Shown: piece by piece, positions 47,108-59,325 of the stretch
Layout of the letters: every line of letters starts with the position of its first letter
How positions within the stretch are numbered: the first letter of the stretch is position 1
NCBI GenBank assembly: GCA_030407315.1
Contig: JALQPE010002660.1
Span: 19,922-83,921 of the forward strand
Length of the DNA: 64,000 nt
From: Asparagopsis taxiformis
Lineage: Eukaryota > Rhodophyta > Florideophyceae > Bonnemaisoniales > Bonnemaisoniaceae
Direction: 5' to 3'
Program-made: the position numbers and the translations under genes
Notes under the pieces: generated by a model
Told to the model about the DNA's origin: nothing
The model's database searches: none
What the model saw: the letters and a program-made list of their open reading frames with translations, nothing else

Positions 47108-50100
47108 ATGGCTCAACAATCCCCCAACGCTTTCGACCGCCAGGTGCGCTCTGCCAGCCGCGTGACGTGACAACGATCTCCCACTCCTTCTCCCTCTCCT
47201 TCTCCTTCTCTGGCCCCCCCTGTCCCCATGGACGTTTGCGAAGCTGCTGCAGCGCTGACCCAGCTCAGCCCAGCACCTAAGCCCGTCCCCTCCCCCCCTT
47301 CCGCTTCCGATCCGCGGTTGTCCCGACAATCGACGCTGGCGTTCCCGCAACTCCGCTTCCGGCTCAATCTGCCGAAGCGGCGCCAGCCGTCGAGGGATCT
47401 GGTGCTCCTCTGCCTAGCTCGCCTGCTCCGGACATGATCATCGCGTCCGGCAGCGACTTGGCAGAGGATGCGGAGAAGGTCGATGATCACAACGCTCGTG
47501 ACATCGTACCGAACAAGCCTCTCCGCAGCACCAGGCTGGCCTACCCTGGCACAGTGCCCATCCCGGTGGATGTGGACTACGACATAAGTCCGGAGAGCTG
47601 CCGAAACATTCCAGTCTTCATTTCCCCTCTGGATGTTTCTCCTCCGGCAGTCGTGTCCAGGGTGGTCAGGCCGCATCGCGTTGATGAGTTGAAGAAAACG
47701 TTTCTCACTCAGGGATTTTCCGTGATTGCTTCACGCGTGTCCGTCTGCGAGGTGATTGATTCCAATGCCAAAGTACGACTGCAATACGTCGATGGATCTC
47801 ACCGAGTGACCGCGTTGAAGGCCATTCTCGAGTCGGCTGGACCTGCTCCTGCGAAGGACAGTCCAGAGTGGGAGGAGTTTGTCAAGTCTGACATCTACCG
47901 TCGCTTTGGAACTATTCCAGTCGACTTTCTCCTCCCACCGACTCGGCTTGGCCGGGATGTCTTCTGCTCCGAAGAAGTACTCCCGCTTTCACGGCTGATG
48001 AACTTCCACACCCACAACGTCAGCGAGGTAACAGTTGCTGACAATGTGTGCTCTGTGATGGAGTTCATCAATATCCACCGCCTGGGAAAGAAGAAGATCG
48101 AGCCGACCGTTCAATACATTAAAAGAACGGAAAGCGCTGAGCTGGATTCGTCCGAGACAGCTCATGCGCTACGTCTCGATCGCGCGAGGGTTCAAGACCA
48201 TTGAAAGCCCTGCTTTCAAATACTGGTCGAGCATCCCGAACAGGCCGGAGTTCGTTCAATTTCTTCGACGGAGGATCTGGCTGGGTGTACGGTGAACTTG
48301 TGTTCAATGGGTCGTTCAGGAGTGCGCCGGATGTCCAAAAGTGTTTCATCCTTGAGATGACGGCGCGCTACACTTGTAGCCGTCGGTCGGCCGGGCTGAA
48401 ACCGTACTCGGTTGGTACCATTGGGCAGGAATGGATTGCTGGTTTGTTGGAAATCTTCGGGTACGTGAAGGAGGGGCCGAGTACTGGAACGTGTCGGATG
48501 TGTTGAGGATGCTGGATGGCTCAATTCCCAGCGTGGGTGACCCGAGCAAGAGCTTCGACATTCGCTCGCGCGTTGTCGAAGTTCTTGCTCAGATGGTCCC
48601 CAAGAAGGGGTGCTGGGCAGCAGACTTCCGTCCCAAGGAAGGCCCCCCCGATGGTTACAAGTCGGAGAACATTTTTCCCCGTAAGAAGTCTGTCTTCGGG
48701 AAGGACGCCAGGAAAATGCTCCTGCGCGTCACTGGGTACCGCGACATGATTATGCGGAAACGCTTTCACGCGATGTACCCAGACATCCCACATGCTGCGC
48801 TCCCAGCCACATGTGGTGATGATGCCCCCATCCCTTCCTCTTCCAATTCCTTGCCCATCCCTTCATCCTCCATTCCTTTGCCCCCACCACCTCAACTGGA
48901 ATCTTCCAGCGATTCCGAGGTTGCCCCTGTTCCTGTCTCTACCCCTGCCGTGTCGGCATCCTCCCCTGCGGTGACCCCGGTCAAGCCGACTGCGCGTGGT
49001 CCCAGGATGGCAGCGAACGCTCTGGTCCAGTTTCCCACGCCGGGACTGGTACCCCCAACCGTCCTGTCCAAGCCGCGCAGGAGCAGGTCTCACCGGCTTC
49101 GCAGCCTGAGCCTGCGACTCCGGCTGCCGAGCAGCACCCTGCTGCTCCGGCCCCCGCTGTCGAAGCTTCCCGTTCTGCATCTGCTAGCAGTTCGGGAAGC
49201 TCCAGCGATGACAGTTTCGTCCCTTCACCATCCGGTGGGGTTGGACAGAAGACGGTTGCGAGGATTTCGACGGAGGGCCCTACTCCCGAGAATGTGGTCG
49301 AGGGCAGCAGTGCGAAGGGCGGTGCAGATCCTGACGAAGATGTCATTGAAGTCAGTGATTCTGCACCGCCCGGAGTGGAAACTTCTGGGAGGAAAGTGAT
49401 GCCCAGAAGGAGTACCCGCCTGCAAGCGAGTCGTTCCGGTCGTGGTGGAACGGCGGTGTGGTGCTGTGGAGGTCGTCGAGCTGGAGAGCGCCCCGAGGAT
49501 GCGGGTGAAAACTCCATCCTCGGGAAGCGTAACTTGGAAGCGCTTCTGCGACGCCCGAGCCTTCTACCAAAAAGAGAAGGCTCGGTGAGACTTCATCAAA
49601 GTCGTCGTCAAAGAAATCCAAGTCGGCTTCCCGAGGTCGCTCTCGGGAGCCGGTTCTCCAGTTCGACGACGCCCAGGAGAATCCCATTCCCGACAGTATC
49701 GTCGATGAGAATGTGGCCGCCGTTCTCCCCAGCGCAATTGCGTCTGGCAGCCGGATGAAGTACTATATGGAAAGTACGACGGTGGAGACGGTTCGGGCGG
49801 AAATGAGGGCGGCAGCATTCCAGGCAGCTGCATCGCCGGGAGCCGAGGAAACGGTGGTGGAACAGTACTTTGCGGTGAAGCGGGCGTTGCTGGAGAACTT
49901 GGGGGTTATTGTTTATGGAACGCTTGTTGGAATCGTCCACGGCTGGGAGTGCGACGCATGAGTTGTTCGGTCACTTCGCTAGGCAGTTCCCGCTGGTTGA
50001 GGAGGTTGAAAAACCCTCCCAGCAGTCTGATTCTAACGATGACGACAGGGAGCCACAGGACGAGCCGCCAGCTTTCGCAAAGCCCGGCTTCGATCCTTCG

Positions 50101-50744
50101 CCGTGGCAGTTCATCCACAACGTGGGTGATGCGAAGGACCGCATCGATGGTGGTCGTGGGCGCCTCTCTCTGCCGCGGCGTGAGTTGTGCGACAAGTTGG
50201 AGGAGGGGAATTTGGAGATGTACAAGAACAAGTTGGTGGCAGAGCTTGCTCTTGGTGTTTGTGCGGAGTTCTTGAAGTTGGGAATGGAGGGTGATGATCC
50301 TGTCTTCTTCCCGAAGACAGGATTGCGGCTGCTTCTTACAGCAGATGGGGCTGCGGACCAGGATGGGCACACGGACTTCAAGGTATCAACGAGTCGTGTT
50401 GCAGGACTACCGAGTCTCCATCATATTTCATGATGTCGAGCGGAGCAGATGGATTCTCTATAGTAGCTGCCCCTTATAGTCATGTATGCCTGGCCAATCC
50501 GGACGCCGATATGTGGAAGGTTCCCATTCATAGGCTGTATGTGCCACCCTATTCCGTATTGGTTGGTCGCGGTGACCTTTACCATTACGGGGTCGGCTTC
50601 AAGCGCGGAGATATTCCTGCGGGCGAAAAGCTAGTCTATGGCCTGCCCACGCGCGGCCACATCTACTTGAAGACGGAGAAGGACGTCCTCACGGACCACA
50701 TCCACACCGTCGAATATTACAAGTACGATAGGAGCAATAGATAG
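47108..50744 (+). pseudogene. ParB-domain and 2OG-Fe(II) dioxygenase protein, copy 2, heavily frameshifted
   Basis: The domain order is that of copy 1. The ParB part is in frame 47341-48160 (AVEGSGAPLPSS leader, then YVDGSHRVTALKAI with DGSHR at 47791). Its tail continues in other frames as SIARGFKTIES and YWSSIPN, then FILEMTA, then EYWNVSDVLRMLDG. A proline- and serine-rich linker (48830-49300) and a KKRRL nuclear-signal-like stretch (about 49570) precede the dioxygenase: SRMKYYM (49755), THELFGHF, GLRLLL, HTDF (50368), PPYSVLV, YHYG (50583) and RGH. At least six frame changes are needed, so the copy is dead as read. Its GC content is higher than that of copy 1, so the two are not recent duplicates. 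The start at 47108 (MAQQSPNAFD) is a guess from the pyrimidine-rich leader. Confidence 0.6.
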
Positions 50745-51217
50745 CATATCAGAAGTATTAAAACCTATACTACTGTTCCCTGCTATAAAGTTCTGTCTTT
50801 CTCATCTCAACATTGTTACCTTAGCCCACTTTTCAATTCTCATCTATACATCTGTCCTTCATCTCATAGTTTAGTGCTACTCAGCAGATTGCTTGCTACT
50901 TTTTAATATTAGTCTACAACGTTATATGATTTTACTAGCTAGGCCGTAGGGGGAGACTAGTTTCAACCCTTGACAACGCGCAGATTTCGACTACGAGAGC
51001 CGTCACTGTGATAAATTATTGGTAGAATTTTCGTCTATCTTCCCACCTACACTAGGCTACCTATATATATACAGGTATAACCTGAACAGAGACCACGTGA
51101 GGTAAAATACTCCTGAGAGCTGCTCACAGCCGTACAGACCTTTGCTGAGCAATTTTCCCGACTTCACACTTCGCTTCTCACCTTTACCAAGATGGGAGAA
51201 GGACGAAACTCCCTGCT
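50745..51217. other. Non-coding stretch
   Basis: No gene is seen between the dioxygenase stop and the next palindrome array. It is AT-rich at 50750-51080. From about 51170 it is an inverted match of 46015-46100. Confidence 0.45.
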
Positions 51218-51640
51218 GCTTACAGCCGAAGCCGTTTACCAGGGTTCCTTACAGCAAAGTCATCGTTACGATGACTTTGCTGTAAGAAAGGAAAACATTA
51301 CAGCAGCCACGATTTCTTTACCGGGTAAAAAAATTGTGGCCGCTGTAATGATTTGCTGTAAGGAACCGTTTCCTTGCAGTGGCCAAAGAATTTTTACCGG
51401 GTAAAAAATCAGCAAGAAATTTTACCGGGTAAAAAATGTGGCCTGCTGTAATGATTTGCTTTCTTACAGCAAAGTCATCGTTACGATGACTTTGCTGTAA
51501 GAAAACGTTTCATTACAGCGGCCACAATTTTACCCGGTAAAGAAATCATGGCTGCTGTAATGATTTGTTTTCTTACAGCAAAGTCATCGTAACGATGACT
51601 TTGCTGTCAGCATCCCCGGTAAACGGCCCGCACTGTAATG
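51218..51640. mobile_element. Palindrome-array MITE, copy iv
   Basis: The left end is GCTTACAGCCGAAGCCGTTTA; the right end is GGTAAACGGCCC...CTGTAATG. It contains AAAGTCATCG palindromes at 51248, 51464 and 51571, plus TTACCGGGTAA motifs. Confidence 0.85.
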
Positions 51641-51912
51641 GGGTGACTGCTTCTCCTACATCGCTCTGTTACTGGTGTTCTACATGCTGCGTTGCTACAC
51701 AATTCTCACTCACATCTTTCTAGTTTCTCTCCTTTTCGTATCCATAGGTATAGCAGTAGAAAAGTGGATAGTTTGCACTCCAGACCGCAGATGCCTTCCT
51801 GCAGTCATGTCACGATTGTTGTAGTGTAGTCTATAATATCTAGCGCTCTTGGAGATGATGCACAGTCTATTGTCTCTGTCAATGCGTGTTTTATCAAATC
51901 TATCAAAGTAGC
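51641..51912. other. Short non-coding spacer
   Basis: Nothing supportable is seen between the array and the 3' end of the minus-strand gene. Confidence 0.4.
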
Positions 51913-54806
51913 TCAGTTAGCTGGCCAATATTTTCTACCATAGTCAGCAAATATCTCCTCATCAGCTTCAACGTCTCTGGTCAGAACGACCTTGACAGCA
52001 TGGGGATTCTTGATATTTGAAGCAAAGTCCGGTTTGTCTATGGCATCGCCTTGTCGAAACTCGGCTGACTGTGTTCGACTCACCTCGGTCGCTTTCTCCG
52101 TTCCGTCAATGACCCGACAATCATTGAGGTAGCTGGTACAATTATAGACCGCTGGAACGAGCCAGACCTTCCGAACAGGTGCACCCCTCCCTATGTACGT
52201 GGTTTCCAATTCCATGTTGTAGTCCTGGAACCTCTCTCCTGTGCACCCAAATCCTTCCGGGCCGTACATCACTGATCTCTGCGGTTCCGAGTCTCGAATC
52301 TTCGCATAGAAAATCGTCCCGTTGTACCAGCCAATGACCGTCCCCTTCTTCAGTTTCTTCGCCGCGAATACGCCAAACCCACCACCTCTTACCTCCGATT
52401 GCGAAACATAGACACCGTAGAATGCGGCATCAGCAGCCAGAATCGCGTCCGGGTCTATGCTCCAAACGAGTGCATGTCCTCGGCCGGCCACTGGTCCATA
52501 GGCACCCCGCTCAATCTGTGAAGCATAGACCCGTCCTTCTTCATTGACGCAACGAACACAAGCAGATGGTTCGGCAATGCTGTCACAGCAGGTAAACTTC
52601 TGGTGCACCTGAGATGTGCTTCTGCCGAAGCCTTGGAGCTTTTCCTGTGACCGGTACCGACTCGTCCCCAAGAATACTCTCCACCTCACGCTGCAAGATC
52701 CCCCATATCGCCCGGCTTTCACCTCACTGACGAAAGCATGCAGTATCCACTCCTGCGATGCATCGTGGCACCTTTTTTCCTTCTCACACCCAATGAACCG
52801 ACGATACGTACCATCCCTCAACGTCATACACGCTATGGCTGTGCTGTATGTTCCCGAGAAGAAATCCATCACGATATCGTTCTGCTTCGAAAATCGTTCC
52901 AGAAGCTCACGAAGAGTGGTCAACGCCTTCTGCTCATGGCGCAGTCGGTTGTTCTGCCCATCGTATTGAGCTTCACCAGCCGACAACCTCGGAACGTTGT
53001 CAATCGCGTTAGTGAACCCAGGGTGCCTCGATATGTCCGGATTGTGCAACCTGTAATCCACCATATCGTATGCAGCCATACCCTTCCCCGCTTATACGCA
53101 TGGATAACGAAATCGTGCATATTATACAGTGTGCACGTTTTCGTCGATGGATTGGACGTAAAGCTGTGTGGTCGGCGAGATAGCACGACTGGAACACTGT
53201 CCACAATCATCTTGCCAGGCTCGGCATTTCTGATTGCATCCATCTATGCCACGAGTTGGCGCACGCTGGAATAGATTAGAGCATGACCGCCAGGCCGAAG
53301 AACTCGAACTATTTCACACGCAACACTCGCCAACTCTTCCGGCTCCAGAATATCGTACTCCGAGTTTTCTCTGCCGCCTTCCCGCCTCGTGTTGAATGGA
53401 GGATCAGTGAGCACAAGCTGAACACTGTCCTCCAACACGCCATCTTCCAGGAAACTAATTTTGTCCTCCACCTCTTTGGCTACATCAGTGGCGTCACAAT
53501 TCACAGTGTGAATGTAACGCCCCATCACAGCTTCCAGCTTGGTGACATATTCCGGCTTGGATTCCTTTCCGACGTCAACGAGCGGTGCTTCTGTAGGCGA
53601 TACAGTGTCAACCTCCATAGCGTCATCCTCGGCCGCACCTTCTCTTGTTGCTGTTTCGCTAGCAACCGCCGCATTATCGTCCTCTCCACCACCGCGCTCC
53701 AGCCTAGCCTTCTTCCTCTGTGGCTCCAGACTATCCTCTTCTATATCCTCGCTGCCATTGTTTGGCACTGCTGCGGATATTTCCATCTGCGCAGGTGCAC
53801 CTTCAAGGATGCCAGGCTCGGGCGTATCCTCAAGACTGTGCAACTCATCCATGGTCGGAGGAAGCTTTCGTTGCTCTCGGGTTCGCAATAACCAAGCCTT
53901 CAGCCTCCTCTGACCATCCAGGGCATGAGACGTGTTCAACTTGGTTCGCATGAACGAGTTCAAGCCGAACTTGTCAGGAGTTTCGAAAAGCAAGGCTCGA
54001 AGTCTCTGCATCAGCTGACCACGCTCGGCGAACACATTCACCTCAGTGACACATTGGCGTATCGACAGCAGGAAGGCGCTTGTCAATGATCGCAGCCTTG
54101 TATCCACAGCCACTGGAAGGTCGGCACAGAACCCGTTTTCACTGTCTACAGTTTTCGGGACAATGGTCAGGTTTTTCCGATGCTCCTCGACCGCGCAGCC
54201 ATCAGACCGATTCGGGAGTGACCTGAAGCAAAGGCTCGCAGGATCGAATAACATGAACGGCCAGCACATCGATTCAACATCCTCATACCCCAACACTCTT
54301 GCTCCGGTATCCCACGCAGCTAACACACGGTCGACAACAAATCCAAGCTGGTTGGCTTGCGCACTGGATGTTGCAATTCCAACCATTCCACCACCACCAA
54401 TGGCCCCGGATGTGGCTCTGGCCCGCCTAGATGGCACACTGCCCATCTCCTTACTGCGAATAGCCAAGATACACTGGCACATCATAACCATCAGCCTCCT
54501 GAACCGCTTCTGGCTAGCCTGCAAAGAATCTTGCATGTCGGATGTAGCGCCGTCCAGAAAGTACCTGCTCGAAAGCAGTTCGCGGTTCAGTGGAGAGGAC
54601 AATTCTCCGCGGGGTGTCTTGCCAAACATTTCGACGGCACGAGAACTAGTCACCCCCACCTGTTTCGGAAACTCAACCATCCTCGGAGAATCACCCACCT
54701 CTGCATTGAGTCCCCATGCATGACAAAACATTTGCCACAGACGCAAATCAATCGAACTCGAATCTTCTGCTCGGTGATATGGCCGAAGCACAGCCAGGAT
54801 AGACAT
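51913..54806 (-). pseudogene. Second DNA methyltransferase-SET gene, decayed
   Basis: The ATG at 54806 opens a frame whose middle (VVDRVLAAWD, FMLFDP) resembles the N-terminal region of the 10-13 kb gene. A KKARLERGGG basic stretch and acidic linker lead to VQLVLTDPPFN (motif IV, about 53395) and LRPGGHALIYSS. A TAG at 53244 interrupts the frame; the same frame goes on (VDSVPVVLSRRP). A -1 shift near 53080 then leads into the frame 53079-51913 with MDFFSGTYSTAIA (motif I) and a C-terminal SET domain (GGGFGVFA, SYLNDC, ADEEIFADYG). Domain order and length match the first copy, but sequence identity is low, so this is an old paralogue. No TIR of the 9511 type is recognisable next to it. The one stop and one shift make it non-functional as read. 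Confidence 0.75.
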
Positions 54807-54829
54807 GCATGAGCTGTCGTCTGTGTTCT

Positions 54830-55060
54830 CGGAAATGGACGCGGACGTCCACTACCTCTAGTACACCTAGTATTACTAGGCGGACGTCCATGTTCTCCAG
54901 TATTTTTGGATGTCCGCCTAGAACCGGACGTCCATGCGGTCTAGTACGTCTAGTATTACTAGGGCGACATCCATTGTTTCTAGTACCACGGATGTCCCCC
55001 TCGGGATGGACTTCCGCCATGTCTATGTCCACCTAGGACGGGCGCCGGTTCAGAAATTCA
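54830..55060. repeat. GGACGTCC/CTAGTA satellite
   Basis: Irregular units of about 45-60 bp combine CGGACGTCCA with TCTAGTAC...TAGTATTACTAGG. The same words make up the repeat at 20967-21215. Confidence 0.75.
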
Positions 55061-56435
55061 AAAATTTCGACCCCAGAAATTTCTGCCGCCGTGCTCGACA
55101 TGGATGTCCGCATCCATCACGGCGACCACTCTATTTTCCTTGTCGGTCGACTCCAATTTCGTCTTTAATTTTTTCATCCTCTCGCTCACACCCCCTTCCT
55201 GTTGGTGCTCACCTCCCCCGTACTGTACCTCAAACACCCCCAATACCACTCTAGCGCGCATTTTCAGCTACCTATCCCCGCTTCCACGTTGCACACCTCC
55301 ATTCCATACCTACTTTTCTGCCCTACCGTACAGATTTCGTATAACCAGTCGTCATACTACCTCAGAATAGGGAAAAACACCCCCTATCTCCTCGACCATG
55401 CTCTCCCCCATCACCTTTGCAACGTATTGTTCTTCAATACCCTCTCTCCTCTACCTTCAACCCCTCTCCTTCGCCCTCTCCACAAACTTCCCCTGCAGCT
55501 TACTCTTCGAAAACCTCTCACTCCCCATCCCGTACCCGACCTACTCCACCCCTCCCTCCCTCAGCTGCTCCATGCCCCCACGACATCCGCATCTTCGATA
55601 CCGTATACACCACCACCACCGGCCGACGCTCCCGCTCCCCCGCCATCTCCCCAGAAACCTCCCCGCTCTGAACCACATATCAACCCCCCACTTCGCACCC
55701 ATCCTCCCACTCCCCTCCCTCCCCAAATACAATAACCCTCTTCTTCACCATCACATCCCCACTCACCACAGCCAGAACAGACGCCACCCCTCCCCCTCTT
55801 TCTCCTCACTTTCCTAAAACCCCCTCCTCTCGGCGACTTCAACCGCACCCTCCTACGGTCCCACCTAAACACCTCCTTCGCCCTCACTACCCCAACACCC
55901 CGCAGCGTCTCCCCAATCCCCATAATATGCTCGTCGGCACTCCTCTCCGAATCACACTCCAATCTAAACCCGCACTCCGTACATTTCCACCTCCCCCTGT
56001 ACCATCCCAAGATTCCATCCCCCCACAGAACACATCCTCATACCACAGAAGAATTTTCTTCCTCTCATACCTCATCCTTAAAACCTCCATCAGCTCCATG
56101 TAAATTTCGATGTAAATATTTTCTCCACTATGCAATCTCAAACATGTATGAGCCTATGCCTTTCCGCTTTGTCACCCTTGAATATTGGTACTCATGTATT
56201 CATAAAATAGGGCCACCCACATCCCTATCCCGTTCTGCAAGCTTTACAAACCACCAGACGCATACTCCACAACTATACAACAAACACTACTCGCTATTTC
56301 AGACAATGCGGTACACAAGTAGCGTAGTCTCAACCTTCCGTGCAGCCTTCCCTGATGCGTACAAGTGCGAAACACGTCTAGACTACTACTACTACTACGA
56401 TATAGTGTATCAGAAGTGACTGCGGGAATTTTCGG
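55061..56435. other. Pyrimidine-rich non-coding stretch
   Basis: From 55190 to 56040 the plus strand is strongly C/T-rich, which leaves many long but low-complexity open frames on both strands. One minus-strand stretch near 55930-56000 (KCTECGFRL, DEHIMGIGETLRG) looks less random, but the frame breaks on both sides. I do not call a gene. Confidence 0.4.
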
Positions 56436-56726
56436 CACAGGAGATGGTGGGCCACCAAATTGATTTTTCGGAAATTTTAGAATTTCTGGGCTGGCCAGCA
56501 ATGCAATCGAGCTGGACATCCAGCAGACGTCCAGTAGTGTTCGTCGTGAGAGAGTGGGGCGGGACCATGATGAAACAAGGACCAAGACGTGTCCCTGACG
56601 TATTCAGCCTGGAATCGACCCTTCGTAAGACGCGATTTTGGCTTACAGTTGGTGCTTACAGAAGCCAGTGGTGACCCCGCTCGGAGCGGCGGCCGGTTTC
56701 TGGGACCGTTGTGGCCAAATTAGATA

Positions 56727-56935
56727 CCTTGATTTCAATTAAAATTTGGGCTATTCTCAAAAACATGCACATGTGAACATGTTTTTGAGATGGGGGTGTG
56801 CCGTACGGCACTTTCGACCGCCAAAATCGATGATTTTTCACAATTTTTTTCTTCCCGAAATTTTAGAATTTCTGGGCTCGCCAGCAATGCAATTGAGCCG
56901 GACATCCACCAGACGTCTATTTGGGTTGTTCGTGT
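56727..56935 (+). mobile_element. TIR-family copy a
   Basis: It starts CCTTGATTTCAATTAAAATT and holds the ACATGCACATGTGAACATG palindrome and GTGCCGTACGGCAC. Confidence 0.85.
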
Positions 56936-57223
56936 GCTACTCAAATCTACGCATTACAGCAACCACGCAGGCGGGCCCACTGTTCATACGAATTGCACGT
57001 AGTATGTGCAGCATGATGGGTGAGTAGTGTTTGTCGTGAGAAAGTGGGGTGGGAGTATGCCGAAACAAGGACCAAAACTTCGCCCTGGCGTATTGAGCCT
57101 GAGCCTGGAATTGACCCTTCGTGAGATGTGGCTTTGCTTACAGTTGGTGCTTACAGAAGCCAGCGATGGCCCCGCTCGGGGCGTCGGCTGGCTTCTTTTG
57201 GGCCGTTGTGGCCAGATTAGACA

Positions 57224-57425
57224 CCTTGATTTGAGTTGAATTTTGAGCCATTCTCAAAAACATGCACATGTGAACATGTTTTTGAGATGGGGGTGTGCCG
57301 TACGGCACTTTCGACCGCCCAAATCGATATAATTTTGCAATTTTTTTCTGACTGAAATTTTAGAATTTCTGGGCTCGCCAGCAATGCAATTGAGTTGGAC
57401 TTTCACCGGACGTCCATTTCAGGTT
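57224..57425 (+). mobile_element. TIR-family copy b
   Basis: Same sequence as copy a, with a more diverged start (CCTTGATTTGAGTTGAATTT). Confidence 0.85.
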
Positions 57426-58258
57426 GGCCGAATATTGCACATGGATACAGTTTTGCAGCTATTTCGCAGCCCAACATTTTAGAATTTCAGGGCTGACCAG
57501 CAATGTAAGCGAGCCGGACTTTCCAGTGGACGTCCATTTCAAGTTAGGCGACTGCTGCACATTTGCTCGCATCGCAGCAACTAAGCAAGTGTTGAGAGCA
57601 CCGAGATGCCATGCAGACAAGAGGGAATCGGCTGCGACGGCTTCCCTGGTCGGCAGCTGGATGTCTGGATGTCAATCGCTGCAAGCATGGAAATCTTGCT
57701 ACCGCACGGCGCATACACACTGCAGCAGCACATCACTGACGCATGCGAAAGTTGGGTGCTGCAGTGCGTGGTTGTTTGTGTGTTTGTGTGTGTACGACGA
57801 ACCTTGTGGTATCCCTAGGCGTGCACTGGTGCAAAACGTTTGGACTGCCCCATCGGTCGTACTTTGACGCATTTACATGCATCGGAGAACGACCAAGGAG
57901 GTAGAGCAGCAATCGCTGTTGTCTGAGCGTCCAAATTGGAGGGCTTGGGGCAATGGTTCTATAGCAGTCATTTATAGGACGCCCACAGTTGATGACTGAG
58001 ATCCACGGTGGGTTTAGTATTCATGGTGTTGTCCTGCATTGGCGGACGTCGAAGACGAGTACTTCCAGTGAGCGTCCAAGCTGAACAGCTCAGCAGAGGA
58101 TTATGATGTGGATGTGAAGGCATGGATGAGGCCAGCAGGAACGTTTCTGCAAGATGGGCGTGAGTGGGTAAGTGAGCGGGGAGGGGCCGCTCGGGGCGCT
58201 TGGTAGCTTCTGGGGCCGTTGTGGCCAAATTAGAATCAAGCCTATGTCCGGCGGACGT

Positions 58259-58460
58259 CCTGAATTGAATTAAAATTTGGGCTATTCTCAAAAACATGCA
58301 CATGTGAACATGTTTTTGAGATGGGGGTGTGCCGTACGGCACTTTCGACCTCCCAAATCGATGTTTTTTTGCAATTTTCTTGGGCCCGAAATTTTAGAAT
58401 TTCTGGCTTGCCAGCAATTCAATTGAGTCGGGCATCCATCGGACGTCCATTTCAGCTTAG
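58259..58460 (+). mobile_element. TIR-family copy c
   Basis: It starts CCTGAATTGAATTAAAATTT. Its inner end matches the inner edge of the right TIR at 13441-13500, including a CACCTGCACGCAT-like stretch. Confidence 0.85.
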
Positions 58461-59170
58461 TCTTGTATTGCGCACCTGCACGCATTGCAGCAATGAATCA
58501 GGCGAGAGCGCACCGTGCTGCCGTAACGACGAGATGATATAGTTTCGGAGTGGTTAGTCAGCCTGGCCGGCAGCAGGATGGCACTGGTTGCAACCATTTT
58601 CATCCTGCTACCGCACGGCGCACACACACTGCAGCACGCAATTGACGCTTGAGTCAGAGGCGTGGTGTGCAAGCCGTGCGATGCTGTGTATTTGTGTGTG
58701 TCTGTGTGGTGGTGCTACTGCTGCATGTTGAAGTACTTCCCAGGTGTACCACTGGTCCACATCTTTTTGGACTGCCACCGCAGACGTACTCCGACGCATG
58801 TACATGCATCGGAAACCGACCGAGATAGCAGAGCAGCAATCACTGCTGGCTAGACGTCCAAATTTTTGGTAGGCTCGAGGGCAATGGTTGAGTGGCTGAC
58901 ATTCATCGGACGTCTACCGCTGATGGATGAGCTCCGCGGTAGGTGTAGGTTTCGCGGTGTTGTCCTACAATGCTGGATGTCGAAGACAACGAGTACATCT
59001 ACTAGACGTCCAGGTTGACCAGCTGAGCAGAGGAATATGATGTGGAGATGAAGGCATTGGTGAGGCTGGCAGGAACGGTTTAACAGTATGGGTGTAGTGG
59101 GAGAGTGAGGAAGGAGGGGCCGCTCGGGGCACAGGGTGGCTTCTGGGGCCGTTGTGGCCAAATTAGACGA

Positions 59171-59325
59171 CCTGAATTGAATTAAAATTTGGGCTATTCT
59201 CAAAAACATGCACATGTGAACATGTTTTTGAGATGGGGGTGTGCCGTACGGCACTTTCGACCTCCCAAATCGATGTTTTTTTGCAATTTTCTTGGGCCCG
59301 AAATTTTAGAATTTCTGGGCTTGCA
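59171..59325 (+). mobile_element. TIR-family copy d, truncated
   Basis: Nearly identical to copy c up to AATTTCTGGGCTTGC, then it ends. Confidence 0.85.

Noticed and set aside
33721..50744. A bacterial or phage partition system, suggested by the ParB domains
   Set aside because: There is no ParA, no operon structure and no bacterial translation signals; the neighbours are eukaryotic-type transposases.
55202..56010. Long open frames on both strands
   Set aside because: They follow from a C/T-rich strand; the proteins are low complexity (poly-P/S/T or poly-G) and no motif is kept.
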